Assembly (NCBI GenBank): GCA_940747215.1
Contig: CALNWS010000002.1
Location: forward strand, 1 to 64,000
Direction: 5' to 3'
DNA: 64,000 bases
Origin: an uncultured Paraburkholderia sp.
GTDB taxonomy: Bacteria; Pseudomonadota; Gammaproteobacteria; Burkholderiales; Burkholderiaceae
The translations under genes and the position numbers were made by a program. This document shows, piece after piece, positions 32,885 through 43,467 of this stretch. How positions within the stretch are numbered: the stretch's first letter is position 1; each line of letters begins with the position of its first letter. Under the pieces are notes generated by a model, which was not told where the DNA came from, made no database searches, and saw nothing but the letters and a program-made list of their open reading frames with translations.

Positions 32885-33651
32885 ATGGCGCAAAACGAAT
32901 ACGTGGTATTCAAATGCAAGCTGACGCTCGGCGTTCCCTTTCTCGACGGTTACAAGGGCGACCTACACTATGTGATCGTGTGCGAGGGTCCGAAGGGCAC
33001 GCAGTTTCGCATCGTCACGAACGTGAAGTCGGTCAGCTCGCTGACCGGCCCGGCTGGTTACCTCGTGTTGTACACGTGGGATCAATACTTCGACCACCCG
33101 ATGATTCCGGATCTGCAAAAACTCGCGCCCGGCGTAAGCACGTCGGCATTTCCGAAACTCGATTATGTGCACGATTCGAAACTCGTGGACCTGAGCACGA
33201 TGCGTCCCCATCGCGCTCGACACCGCGACCGAGCACAACGACATCAACGCGCTGCTGAACGGCATGCTCACGCTCGATACGTCGGCACCGCCGGTGGACT
33301 TCATTTATCCCACGCCGACCGTACAAGGACAAGCGTCGCGCATGGAAGCCGACGCAGGACGTGACGGTGTATGGCTTCGGCTTGCTATTCGAGCCGCAGA
33401 AAGACGGCTTGTACGAAACCCACATGAATCAGGGCAATCCGAAGCCGCCGCACGGCATCAAGGAAAAAGATCACTCGTCGGAAAACGGCGTGTATCAGGA
33501 CGGCGCAGTGCTCGTGGAAGTGAACGGCAAATTTCAGGCGCTGTTCGTCGCGTTCCAGACGCAACTCGCGCCAACCGACAATCGCGGACGCCCGATTCTG
33601 GGTTCCGACGCGCTCGCCATGCGCTGGCGAGATGTGCTGAATGAATCGTGA
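32885..33651 (+). pseudogene. YukJ-like DUF2278 family protein, two frameshifts
   Basis: DUF2278 proteins have unknown function and are about 220-250 residues. The start MAQNEYVVFKCKLTLGVPFL is followed by HYVIVCEGPKGTQFRIVTNV, a frameshift near 33205, ALDTATEHNDINALLNGMLT, a second frameshift near 33340, and the signature tail YETHMNQGNPKPPHG, ENGVYQDGAVLVEVNGKFQA and LFVAFQTQ. A good purine-rich site precedes the start codon. Confidence 0.75.
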
Positions 33652-33665
33652 GCACGCCTGAATGC

Positions 33666-33893
33666 TCAGTGCGCGCGCATGCGCATTCCGTGATCTGAAA
33701 AGTCGCGCAGGACGCGATCGCCGTCCGTGCGTGCGGCTGCCTCAGCCGGGAAAGTTTCCTCGCTGAAAGCCACTACCTTGAACCCGGACCCAGCCGGGCG
33801 CGGAACTGTAATGCCCCAATGCCAGCCGCCGTCCTGCTCGAATACATGCAGGACCGGGGCAGCGGACACGTGTAAAGCCTCATATGTCGTCAT
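33666..33893 (-). CDS. Small hypothetical protein (75 aa)
   Basis: A complete 75-residue protein starting MTTYEALHVSAAPVLHVFEQ, with a strong GGAGGGGG site just before the ATG. The sequence contains DGGWHWGITVPRPAGSGFKV and ends SDHGMRMRAH. It is soluble, with no recognised domain. The ribosome-binding site and clean frame in a region full of broken genes argue that it is real. Confidence 0.65.
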   Translation of the reverse strand: MTTYEALHVSAAPVLHVFEQDGGWHWGITVPRPAGSGFKVVAFSEETFPAEAAARTDGDRVLRDFSDHGMRMRAH

Positions 33894-34107
33894 GGCGATA
33901 TCCCCCTCCCGGCACGTCCGTGCTATGCGCGAGAGTTCACACTCCCAATTCAGTTTAAACCTATTTTGCTGCGCCGCAATAAAACTCTTGTTGTAGAAAT
34001 GCCAAAAACAAGGATCGTCATAATTTTGAAAACTCGTCGTGCACTTAAAGAAGTACCACCATGAGTTATCAGTTTTCAGCAAGAAGATCGATAGTGACGG
34101 GGTCTCT

Positions 34108-34431
34108 ATGAATAGCCATTCACTCATGTGGGCGGCTGTGCCGCATAACAGTGACGGGGTTGCGTTCCAGATTCGCCTTGTGTACGGCCTGCAGCGGTTC
34201 CATATTTCGCGCGGCGTGCTCGAGAAAGCATTTCGACTGGAACGCAAGGCGACGGACGCAAGGCAGCTCGAACTTTTCTACACGCATCTGAAAAGCATCG
34301 TAGCCGGTACCAACGCAAAACGCTCGATCGCCGGCCACGACATGCTGCCGCTTCATGCAGACGACTTTATCGTCGATGGAAAAGAAGCACGCTGGTTCAA
34401 CTCGCACACAGTGTCACGAAGCAGTATGTAA
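34108..34431 (+). CDS. Hypothetical protein (107 aa)
   Basis: An open frame of 107 codons from MNSHSLMWAAVPHNSDGVAF through LVYGLQRFHISRGVLEKAFR to FNSHTVSRSSM. The frame is open further upstream to 34039, but the ATG at 34108 follows a GACGGGGT stretch. I do not recognise it; the pattern of an early beta-rich segment followed by helices is loosely reminiscent of small DUF1488-like proteins, but this is not established. Confidence 0.5.
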   Translation: MNSHSLMWAAVPHNSDGVAFQIRLVYGLQRFHISRGVLEKAFRLERKATDARQLELFYTHLKSIVAGTNAKRSIAGHDMLPLHADDFIVDGKEARWFNSHTVSRSSM

Positions 34432-34471
34432 CGATTCGCGCCGGCACGCAGAATACCCATACATGCGGCGT

Positions 34472-34945
34472 TCATTTCGCCGCGCCGACGAGCGCGAACG
34501 CGTCGTACTTCGGGTCGATCGGCGTGTGCGGCATATGCGTGATCGCTTCTTCGACGAGCGGCTTGCACGCGCCGTAGTCGGAACCGATGCTGTCGCTATG
34601 CGCCTGCGGGAAATTCACCGCCTCCACCTTGCCTCCCCAGCGGTCGATCGTGGCCGTCATGCTGCATTTGCCTGCGCCGCCCACCTTCACGTCGAGCAGA
34701 ACGATATTCATATCGAGCGCGGAATCGGAATTCGAGAAGTTCCATTGCGCGGTTATACGATCGGACGGGCCGCCGGTATTGACCATTTTCATCGTTTTGT
34801 CGGGAATGCCGACCGACTGGATCAGATCGACGACGTTCGACCCAACCAGCTCGCCTTTCTGGTCTCGTGCTTCATGCATTCTGTAAGTGGCGCAGCCTGG
34901 CAGCAGAACAAAAAGAAAGCCGATGGGAAGTTTGATGTATCGCAC
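34472..34945 (-). CDS. Small lipoprotein
   Basis: Intact 157-residue protein beginning with a lipoprotein signal (VRYIKLPIGFLFVLLPGC, cleavage before Cys of LPGC), so it should be anchored to a membrane facing the periplasm. The GTG start is chosen because GGAG lies 8 bases upstream within the longer frame. The mature part, with GELVGSNVVDLIQSVGIPDK and DRWGGKVEAVNFPQAHSDSI, has no recognised enzyme motif; a Cys pair, one in GGAGKCSM and one in YGACKPL, could form a disulphide. Confidence 0.75.
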   Translation of the reverse strand: MRYIKLPIGFLFVLLPGCATYRMHEARDQKGELVGSNVVDLIQSVGIPDKTMKMVNTGGPSDRITAQWNFSNSDSALDMNIVLLDVKVGGAGKCSMTATIDRWGGKVEAVNFPQAHSDSIGSDYGACKPLVEEAITHMPHTPIDPKYDAFALVGAAK

Positions 34946-35602
34946 GAATGGTTCTCCGGTTGCGCGCATCGAAGCCGGCGAATGCCGGAGCACCGGAACA
35001 GCGATACGCAGTGGATGACAAAGAGAAATAACGCGTGTGAACGAACGTGGCTCAGATACTGAAACGAAGCGTGCAACGGCGTTGAAACTGACGCGCCGGT
35101 TACAACGTTCGTGCCGACGAGTCGCGTCCATCACTGAACGGATCGGGTAATCACCGGATAGTTCAAAGCAATGCATCGCGAAGGGCGCATGCACGCGTTC
35201 GAGTTGCAATGCGCATCACAGGTTGCTCACGAGTTGCATCCAGACGCCTTACGAAGTCTTTCGTGCACGCGTCACAACGGACGAAATAGCGCGGTAGCAA
35301 GCGCTTTGCCAATTCACTCTGCGGCCATCTGTTTTATTTATCGCTCTGTGAGCGGCAGGAAAAGTTTGCTGGCCGCCGGATGCGTGCGCGTCATCGCAAC
35401 GGAGCACAGACGGGGCGCGGCTTTGGCGTCATGCCGAGTTTTGCGCGTAGCAGTTCATGGCCATGCGAAAAGCGCGTTTTTGCATCGGCCGTGGTTTACC
35501 CGAGCCTTGCTCGCAATCGTCGCCCCATTTATACCTTACTTCGAGACGCCTGCACCGCGCAGCACGCGGCGGCGAGCAGGATGCAATTCAAGGAGTACAG
35601 GT
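34946..35602. other. Long intergenic region upstream of the gallate operon
   Basis: About 650 bp between the lipoprotein start and the gallate dioxygenase start. It is open in frame with the dioxygenase from 35171, but that extension lacks family similarity. No regulator gene is recognisable, although a LysR-type activator would be expected near such an operon. A clear AAGGAG site precedes the dioxygenase ATG. Confidence 0.5.
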
Positions 35603-36904
35603 ATGGCCCGGATCATTGGAGGCATTGCTGCCTCACACCCCCCAACTATCGGTTTCGCTTTCGACAAGAACAAGCGCGATGATCCGGTGTGGGCGCCGAT
35701 CTTCGAGAACTTCGCGCCGCTCACCGACTGGATCGCCGAAAGGCAGCCCGACGTGTTGCTCGTCATTTACAACGACCACGTCACGTCATTTTTCTTCGAT
35801 CACTATTCGGCGTTCACGCTCGGCGTGGGCCCGCAATGGCACGTCGCCGACGAAGGCAGCGGCGCGCGCGATCTGCCGCCTATCGCGGGACATCATGGAC
35901 TCGCCGCGCACATCGGCACGTCGCTCGTGACCGACGAATTCGACATGTCGTTCTTCCAGAACAAGGCGCTCGATCACGGCTGTTTCTCGCCGCTTTCGAT
36001 GCTGTGTCCGCACAAGCCCGAATGGCCCGTGAAGCTCGTGCCGTTCCAGATGGGCGTGCTGCAATTGCCGGTGCCGAGCGCGCGGCGCTTCTACAAACTC
36101 GGTCAGGCGTTGCGCCGCGCGATCAAAAGTTATCCGAAAGATCTGAAGGTCGCGATCGTCGCGACGGGTGGTCTGTCGCATCAGGTGTACGGCAAACGCG
36201 TGGGCTTCAACAATACCGGGTGGGACCAGCGTTTTCTCGATTTGTTCGAACACGATCCCGAACAACTGGCCGACATGACGATCGCCGAATATGCGGAACT
36301 CGGCGGTTACGAAGGCGCTGAAGTGATCATGTGGTTGACGATGCGCGGCGCGCTGTTGTCGAAAGTGGTGTGCAAGCATCGCAGCTACTACCTGCCGTCG
36401 ATGGCGGGCATCGCGACCGCGATTTACGAAAGCGAAGAGAGCGAAACCAAACCGGCGATTGTCGAGCGTCATCGGCAACGCATGGCCGTTTAACTCACCG
36501 ACGTCGAAAAACTCGAAGGCACGTATCCGTTCTCGATCGAAACGGCCGTGCGCGCATATCGCATCAACGATTATCTGCATCGCATGGTCGAGCCCGCTCA
36601 TCGCGAAGCGCTCATCAAGCATAACGAAGCGAGTTTCGAAGCGGCGGCCTTAAGCGAAGAAGAGCGCGAACTGATCCGCACCCGCGACTGGCGCGGTCTT
36701 CTGCATTACGGCGTGATCTTTTTCATGCTCGAAAAACTCGGTGCCGTGACGGGCATATCGAATCTACACATCTACGCTGCCATGCGTGGCGAAACGCTCG
36801 AAGCATTTCAACGCACGCGCAATGCGCCGGGCGCGCTGTATTCCGTAGCAGGAAAAGCCGCGGGAAAGTTCGACCGGGACAACGCGGAAAAGGGCAAAGA
36901 GTAA
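35603..36904 (+). pseudogene. galA: Gallate dioxygenase, split by one ochre codon
   Basis: This extradiol dioxygenase of the LigAB superfamily opens gallate at the 4,5-bond to oxalomesaconate using Fe(II). The fused architecture is complete: a LigB-like catalytic domain (residues 1-296, with RIIGGIAASHPPTIGFAFDK, YNDHVTSFFFDHYSAFTLGV and VATGGLSHQVYG) followed by a LigA-like domain (LTDVEKLEGTYPF, NDYLHRMVEPAHREALIKHN, LHYGVIFFMLEKLGAVTGIS). A TAA at codon 297, probably from GAA, separates the two. An ATG at 36548 could restart a 118-residue LigA-like piece, mimicking the two-subunit LigA/LigB enzymes. It is the first gene of a five-gene operon. Confidence 0.88.
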
Positions 36905-37012
36905 GCGCCATCCGTGCATCTTCAACACTGGCGTCGGACGTAGACGCACACACAAACACATGACGCGGGCATTCGCAATGCGAGACCCGCGCAAGGAGAC
37001 AGGAGTCAACCC

Positions 37013-38233
37013 ATGACAAACGGCAAGGTCATCGACATCAAGGCGTTCATCGACGAGAGAGCCATCTCGCCCTACACCAGTGGCTACTAGTGGTGCTGTG
37101 CTTTCTGATCGTGACGGCAGACGGCATGGACGTCGCGATCATGGGCTTCGTCGCGCCTTCGATCATTCACGACTGGGCCATTTCGTGTCCCGCATTCGGT
37201 CTCGTGATAAGCGCCACGCCGCTTGGCCTCGTGATCGGCGCTCTGGTTACCGGCCCGCGTCGGACCACATTGGACGCAAGTGGGTGCTGATTACGTCGGT
37301 GTTTCTGTTCGGCGTGTTTACGGTGTCGACGACCTTCACGCATTCGCCGATGCAGATGGCCGTGTTGTGTCTGTTGACCGGCATCGGTCTCGGTGCCGCG
37401 ATGCCGAACACGACGACGCTGCTCTCCGAATACGCGCCGCAGCGCAAGCGCTCGCTGATGATCACGATCATGTTCACGGGCTTCAATCTCGGCTCGGCAT
37501 TGATCGGCTTTGCGGCCGGCTGGCTGATTCCGTTGCACGGCTGGCGCTCGGTGCTGATTTTCGGCGGCGTGCTGTTCTCGCACGGCTATGGCGTCATGAC
37601 GCTCGCACTGTGGGTGACGTACTTCATGGGCCTGCTCGTCATCTATCTGCTGACGGGCTAGCTGCCCACGCTGATGAAAGACGCGGGCCTCACCGTCACG
37701 TCGGCTGCGAACGTCACGGCCATGTTCCAGATCGGCGGCACGCTCGGCGCAATTTTGGTGGGGTGGGGGGTGGGGGTGGGGGTGGGTGATGAAAAAAGTG
37801 CGCCCCGCGCCCGTGATCAGCGCGGCTTATCTGGGCGGCGGCATCTGTGTGCTGGGGCTCGCGTGGATCGGCACGTTGTCGTCACTGGCGTTGCTGGTGT
37901 TTGCCGCGGGCTTCTGCATGAGCGACGCGCAAACGAGTTTGAACGCTTTTGCGCCGGGCCGTTATCCGACCGTGGCGCGCAACGGGCGTGAGCTGGATGC
38001 TCGGCATGGGCCGCTTCGGCAGCATTTTCGGCTCGGCGATTGGCGGCGCGCTGCTCGGCCTCGGCTGGCAGTTCGGTGCGATTCTCGCAATGCTCGCCGT
38101 GCCCGCGACGCTCGCCGCGCTCGCGGTGCTGCTTGCACAGCGTGTGCGAACCAGCGAACCGGTTGGGCAACCGAATACCGCTCACCAACGACGTGCCGGT
38201 CGGTGTGCGCTTCGCGCGGCCGCCCGGCTTTGA
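37013..38233 (+). pseudogene. Aromatic acid:H+ symporter (AAHS) MFS transporter, decayed
   Basis: A 12-helix importer of the GalT/PcaK/BenK type, expected to bring gallate or protocatechuate into the cell. The start MTNGKVIDIKAFIDERAISP is followed by a TAG in TSGY-WLLVVLCF (normally YQW), the AAHS signature LIVTADGMDVAIMGFVAPSI, a frameshift near 37260, GIGLGAAMPNTTTLLSEYAP, a TAG in LLTG-LPTLM (normally Trp), a G/T-rich low-complexity tract at 37757, and SWMLGMGRFGSIFGSAIGGA near the end. Confidence 0.9.
37757..37786 (+). repeat. G-run tract with quadruplex potential
   Basis: Five G-runs of 4, 6, 5, 5 and 3 bases separated by single T residues, inside the transporter pseudogene. The expected coding sequence there is unlike it (related proteins read VGWAMDK), so the tract arose by expansion or slippage. 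Confidence 0.7.
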
Positions 38234-38254
38234 TTCAACTGTTCAGGAGTCGCG

Positions 38255-39259
38255 ATGATCATCGATATTCACGGCCACTATACGACGGTGCCAAAAGCGC
38301 TGGAGTCGTGGCGTAACCGCCAGATCGCGGCCATCAACAGTCCTGCCGGGATGCCTAGGGTCTCCGAGTTGCAGATTAGCGATGACGAACTGCGCGAATC
38401 GATTGAAAGCAACCAGCTTCGCCTGATGCGCGAGCGCGGCCTCGATCTGACGACCTTCAGCCCGCGTGCGAGTTTCATTGCGCATCACATCAGCGATTAT
38501 CAGATCTCGAGCACGCGGGCCGCGATTTGCAACGAACTGTGCTTTCGCGTGAGCGAGCTGTTTCCCGAGCATTTCATTCCTGCGGCTATGCTGCCGCAAA
38601 GTCCAGGCGTGGATGTGGGCACCTGCATTCCCGAACTCGTCAAATGCGTGGAGCAGTACGGCAACGTGGCGATCAACCTGAATCCCGATCCATCAGGCTG
38701 GCACTGGACAAGCCCGCTGCTCTCGGACCCGTACTGGTATCCGATCTACGAAAAGATGGTCGAATACGACATTCCCGCGATGGTTCATGTGAGCACGAGT
38801 TGCAACATGTGCTTTCACACGACGGGCGCGCACTATCTGAACGCGGATACCACGGCGTTCATGCAGTGCCTCACGTCCGACCTATTCCGCGATTTCCCGA
38901 TGCTGCGTTTCGTGATTCCGCACGGCGGCGGCGCGGTGCCGTACCACTGGGAACGTTTTCGTGAACTCGTGCAGGAACTCAAGAAGCCGCTGCTGAAGGA
39001 CCATCTGCTGAACAACGTGTTCTTCAATACCTGCGTGTATCACCAGCTAGGCATCGATCTGCTCACGCGTGTGATTCCCGTCGACAACATTCTCTTCGCG
39101 AGCGAAATGATCGGCGCGGTGCGCGGCATTGATCCGGAAACGGGCCACTATTTCGACGACACGAAGCGCTACATCGAGGCCGCGCATATCAACGCGGAAG
39201 GCAATACACGCCGCGTTTATCCTCGGCTCAACGCGGCACTGGAACAGAAGGGACATTGA
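38255..39259 (+). CDS. ligJ: 4-oxalomesaconate hydratase (LigJ-type amidohydrolase)
   Basis: This amidohydrolase-superfamily enzyme hydrates 4-oxalomesaconate to 4-carboxy-4-hydroxy-2-oxoadipate in gallate and protocatechuate 4,5-cleavage. The open frame of 334 residues starts [20 protein letters not shown] (His-X-His metal ligands) and keeps [40 protein letters not shown] and [20 protein letters not shown]. Compared with what I recall of LigJ, the helix before [15 protein letters not shown] is about 8-9 residues short ([11 protein letters not shown]), an in-frame deletion whose effect is unknown. Its stop lies 3 bp before the aldolase start. Confidence 0.88.
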   Translation: MIIDIHGHYTTVPKALESWRNRQIAAINSPAGMPRVSELQISDDELRESIESNQLRLMRERGLDLTTFSPRASFIAHHISDYQISSTRAAICNELCFRVSELFPEHFIPAAMLPQSPGVDVGTCIPELVKCVEQYGNVAINLNPDPSGWHWTSPLLSDPYWYPIYEKMVEYDIPAMVHVSTSCNMCFHTTGAHYLNADTTAFMQCLTSDLFRDFPMLRFVIPHGGGAVPYHWERFRELVQELKKPLLKDHLLNNVFFNTCVYHQLGIDLLTRVIPVDNILFASEMIGAVRGIDPETGHYFDDTKRYIEAAHINAEGNTRRVYPRLNAALEQKGH

Positions 39260-39261
39260 TC

Positions 39262-39812
39262 ATGTATGAACTGGGCGTGGTGTATCGCAACATTCAACGC
39301 GCGGACGGCGAGGTCGCCGCAAAACTCGGCGCGCTGGGCTCGGCCACCGTGCACGAAGCCATGGGCCGCGTCGGCCTGCTGAAGCCGTACATGCGGCCGA
39401 TTGCACGGACGGCTATTTCGGCGACCCGTTGGCCACGAGCTTCAAGGCGCGCGGCGCGAACGGTCTCGTCATCGATGCGGACGTGCGCGACGTGAGCGTG
39501 CTCACCGAGATGCAATTCCCGGTGTGGAGCAAGGCGGTTTCCGCGAAAGGCACGGTGAAGGCGACGCTCGGCTCCGTGAACATTCCGGTTGTGTGCGCGG
39601 GCGCGCTGGTGACGCCGGGCGATGTCGTCGCCGATGAAGATGGCGTGGTCGTGGTGCCTTCGGCATCCGCGCAGAAAGTGCTCGACAAGGCAGCGGCGCG
39701 CGAGGCCCACGAAGGCGACAAGCGCGCCACGCTCGCGACCGGCGTGCTCGGACTCGACATGTACAACATGCGCGAGCCGCTGCGGCAGGCCGGACTTCGC
39801 TACGTCGATTGA
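39262..39812 (+). pseudogene. ligK: 4-carboxy-4-hydroxy-2-oxoadipate aldolase, internal deletion
   Basis: The aldolase would split the LigJ product into pyruvate and oxaloacetate. The first 50 residues ([40 protein letters not shown]) and the last 128 ([60 protein letters not shown]) are clear. Between MRPI and the [10 protein letters not shown] block about 50 residues are deleted, out of frame, including the catalytic-region glycine-rich segment. The enzyme is therefore lost, cutting the pathway after oxalomesaconate hydration. Confidence 0.9.
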
Positions 39813-39828
39813 TAAGCGCAGAACGCAC

Positions 39829-40533
39829 GTGAACGATCGAAGCACGAGCCGCGAGATCGCCGGCATTTCGTCGATGGCGACGCGCAGCCTGCTCGCCGAC
39901 TTGGCGCGCGACTATCGGCGCATTGCCCGGCGGCAGGTTGCGATCGAATCGGTGGGCGGCGTGGAGGCGGCGCGGCGCGTGGCAAACGGCGAATCGTTCG
40001 ACGTCGTGATACTCGCCACCGACGCGATCTCTCGACTCGAAACCACAAGCCACGTGATTCGCGGCAGCCAGGTCTCGCTTGCGCGCTCAGGCGTGGCGGT
40101 TGCAGTTGCCGCAGACGCGCCGCGTCCCGACATCTCGACCAAAGCGGCAGTGCGTCAGGCCGTGCTCGACGCGTGCAGCATCGGCTATTCGACCAGACCT
40201 AGCGGCACGCATCTGCTGCGTTAGTTCGAACGTTGGGAGATAGCCGACGAGGTCAAACGGAAAGCCGTTCAGGCACCGCCCGGCGTACCGGTTGGCGCGC
40301 TGGTGGCGAATGGCGAGGTGGAGCTGGGTTTCCAGCAGTTGAGCGAGTTGATGCACCTGGCCGGAATCGACGTGATCGGCCCGCTGCCCGAAGCGATTCA
40401 GATCGTCACGATCTTTGCGGCGGCCATCTGCGCGACGTGCACGCAGCAGCAGAATGCTGCGGAGTTTGTGTCGTTCCTTGCTTTGCCGCAGAACGGTGCG
40501 GCGAAGCGAAGGCACGGAATGGAACCGGCGTGA
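39829..40533 (+). pseudogene. ModA-like substrate-binding protein with one amber codon
   Basis: A protein of about 234 residues resembling molybdate-type periplasmic binding proteins but without a visible signal peptide, of a kind found in protocatechuate/gallate 4,5-cleavage operons. Blocks are SLLADLARDYRRIARRQVAI, ARSGVAVAVAADAPRPDIST and GEVELGFQQLSELMHLAGID. A TAG interrupts GTHLLR-FERWEIADEV near 40222, where Leu is probable. The role in the pathway is not known to me; a tautomerase or effector-binding role has been suggested by context only. Confidence 0.8.
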
Positions 40534-40585
40534 CGGCGCTTTATTGCTTATTGCTGAAGCAGCCGCCGTCGCGCAGCAGATTGGA

Positions 40586-41677
<1,092 letters not shown>

Positions 41678-41715
41678 CACGTTTTCGATGTGCAGGAAGA
41701 AACGGGCCGCCGGAA

Positions 41716-41766
41716 TCAAGCGCACCACCAACGATGCAGGCTCGGCGAAGTCGGTTTCAGATGCAT
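41716..41766 (-). CDS. Trp leader peptide of the trpS attenuator
   Basis: A 16-codon frame encoding MHLKPTSPSLHRWWCA, with tandem Trp codons at positions 13-14. It ends 38 bases before the terminator hairpin. A -10-like TATACT at 41779-41774 would start transcription within a few bases of the ATG, so the message may be leaderless. A ribosome stalled at the Trp codons would leave GGCGGC (41711-41706) free to form the antiterminator; one that reaches the stop would cover it. This geometry is that of classical ribosome-mediated attenuation. The element appears undamaged although the trpS gene is dead. Confidence 0.75.
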   Translation of the reverse strand: MHLKPTSPSLHRWWCA

Positions 41767-41860
41767 GGCGCTGAGTATAGCGCAAGCGGCTGGCTTTTTC
41801 CGCCAAACCCTTTGAGCGGCATGGGTTGATGTGTCGCTTGATGAACGAGCTGGCAGCGTG

Positions 41861-42541
41861 TTACGCGAGCGCTGCGAGCCGCGTGCCGAGCCACGTATGT
41901 AGAGCGGCGACTTCTTCGCCGCAGACCGAATGCGGCATCGGATACGCGTGCCAGTCCATCGGATGGCCTTGCGCGATCGCGAAGTCGCGCGCGGTTTCGC
42001 CGAGTACGATCGATAGCACGTCGTCGTAGGCACCGTGCGCGGCGAATATCAGCGTAGCGCGATTGGCGGGCGCCAGACGGCTCTCGATGAACGATTTCGA
42101 GGGTACGTACCCCGACATCACGATAAGGCCGCCCAGCGCCTCAGGATGCGTCAGTCCCGCGGAATACGTCATCGCGCCGCCTTGTGAAAAGCCCGCGAGG
42201 AATATCTTCGACGTGGGAATGCCGCGCGCATTCTGTTCGGCGATCAGTTGCCGCACCGTGTTGCACGACGCTTCGATGCCGAACTCGTCCACTTGCCGTT
42301 CGATCGATTCGAACGAGCGGATGTCGTACCACGCGCGCATCACGTAGCCGTTGTTCGCGGTGACCGGCATTTCAGGCGCGTTCGGAAACACGAAGCGCAC
42401 GGCGGGACCGTTCGCGAGACGCAACTCGGGGACAAGCGGCACGAAGTCGTTGGCATCGGCACCTAGGCCGTGCAGCAGAATGATGGCGGCCTCGGGATTT
42501 GGCGCGGTTTCGATTTCGACGGGCGGTGGCGGTAAATTCAT
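41861..42541 (-). CDS. Carboxylesterase / phospholipase, alpha/beta hydrolase
   Basis: Intact 226-residue serine hydrolase of the small carboxylesterase family (acyl-protein thioesterase fold). The oxyanion region is AAIILLHGLGADANDF, the nucleophile elbow GFSQGGA contains the catalytic Ser, the Asp is probably in AAHGAYDDVLSI, and the His in YPMPHSVCGEE. The N-terminus MNLPPPPVEIETAPNPEAAI has no signal, so it is cytosolic. It lies just upstream of the trpS attenuator in the same direction, but the separate -10 box suggests independent transcription. Confidence 0.92.
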   Translation of the reverse strand: MNLPPPPVEIETAPNPEAAIILLHGLGADANDFVPLVPELRLANGPAVRFVFPNAPEMPVTANNGYVMRAWYDIRSFESIERQVDEFGIEASCNTVRQLIAEQNARGIPTSKIFLAGFSQGGAMTYSAGLTHPEALGGLIVMSGYVPSKSFIESRLAPANRATLIFAAHGAYDDVLSIVLGETARDFAIAQGHPMDWHAYPMPHSVCGEEVAALHTWLGTRLAALA

Positions 42542-42557
42542 GGACAGAGATAACCGG

Positions 42558-42941
42558 TTAAATGATCGGGATCAGGACGATACCGCAGAGCGAAGCGACC
42601 CAGACCAGCGAACGAAGATAAGGAATGCCCGCTGCGTAGAGCGGCACGTACACAACGCGCACAATCACGTAGAGCCACGCGCCCCACATGGTCAGCGTGC
42701 CTTCGCGCCCTGCCACGTGCGCGATCAGAACGGCAATGGCAAAGACGGGCAGCGTTTCGAAGGGGTTGCTCTGCGCGCGTCGCAAACGCCCCGTCAGTTT
42801 GCCGACGGGCGGGCCGGGTTCGTCGCGCGGACCGGCGTTGAAGTCCACACCGGTCTCGCGGTTGCGAAGCACGGCGGGTAATAGCACCTACACCAGTGCA
42901 AGCACGAGCGTCCACGCAAGAAGAGTCAGTTCGATGGTCAC
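42558..42941 (-). pseudogene. MAPEG-family membrane protein with one amber codon
   Basis: A small four-helix inner-membrane protein of the MAPEG superfamily (glutathione- and eicosanoid-related in eukaryotes; role unknown in bacteria). The GTG start gives VTIELTLLAWTLVLALV, then TAG (normally Gln), then 109 open codons: VLLPAVLRNRETGVDFNAGP, SNPFETLPVFAIAVLIAHVA and ending SLCGIVLIPII. The nonsense codon at position 18 removes nearly everything unless translation restarts. Confidence 0.8.
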
Positions 42942-42944
42942 GGT

Positions 42945-43152
42945 GTCGTGGCGTTCTCAGGTGACTGGTATCGGACAGATGATCACGCAACAGTTGCGCC
43001 GCCTCGAACACGACGGACTCGTGTCGCGCACGATCTATCCCACAGTGCCGCCCAAAGTCGCTGTGTCCCGCGCTCGACGCGATGCTGAAATGGTCGGAAA
43101 CGCGCGAGCAATTCGCGCCGGCACTGCCGGAAGTGGGCGACCAGTCTGCATA
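42945..43152 (+). pseudogene. HxlR-family regulator, 3' remnant
   Basis: Only the recognition-helix region and wing of a small HxlR winged-helix regulator remain: MITQQLRRLEHDGLVSRTIY and PTVPPKV, then after a frameshift LDAMLKWSETREQFAPALPE. The N-terminal half is missing because the sequence joins the start region of the divergent MAPEG gene, indicating a deletion there. It may have regulated that neighbour. Confidence 0.75.
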
Positions 43153-43467
43153 ACGAAGAAACTTAGTTCCGCCTATTCGGCGCCAAGTCCCGACGCCACA
43201 TGCGGAGCGGATTCAAGAAACCGCAACATCGTTTCGTTTCCCCATTTGACGATTGTCAGGTGATCGAAATGTGATCATAGGGCGGCGAACGCGCCACCGT
43301 AAGGTGCTGGCATTTTCTGCGGACGTTTAGGCGCAATACGTTGATATGGAAGCGGCGTCGCGCCATCCGGGCCTCACATTTCGTCTGAGATAATCGCGTC
43401 GACACGCGGTCTGTCAGAAAGCTGTTAGCTGCAGGAAATACTAACGACTTGCGAGAGGAGAAGTGCG
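43153..43467. other. Intergenic region upstream of the exoprotein locus
   Basis: About 315 bp without a supported gene. It holds a small inverted repeat, TGATC-N7-GATCA at 43261-43277, and a GAGAGGAG ribosome-binding site at its right end for the first exoprotein. Promoter boxes are not clear. Confidence 0.45.

Noticed and set aside
35171..35602. An N-terminal extension of the gallate dioxygenase
   Set aside because: The in-frame stretch has no similarity to the family, and a strong ribosome-binding site precedes the ATG at 35603.
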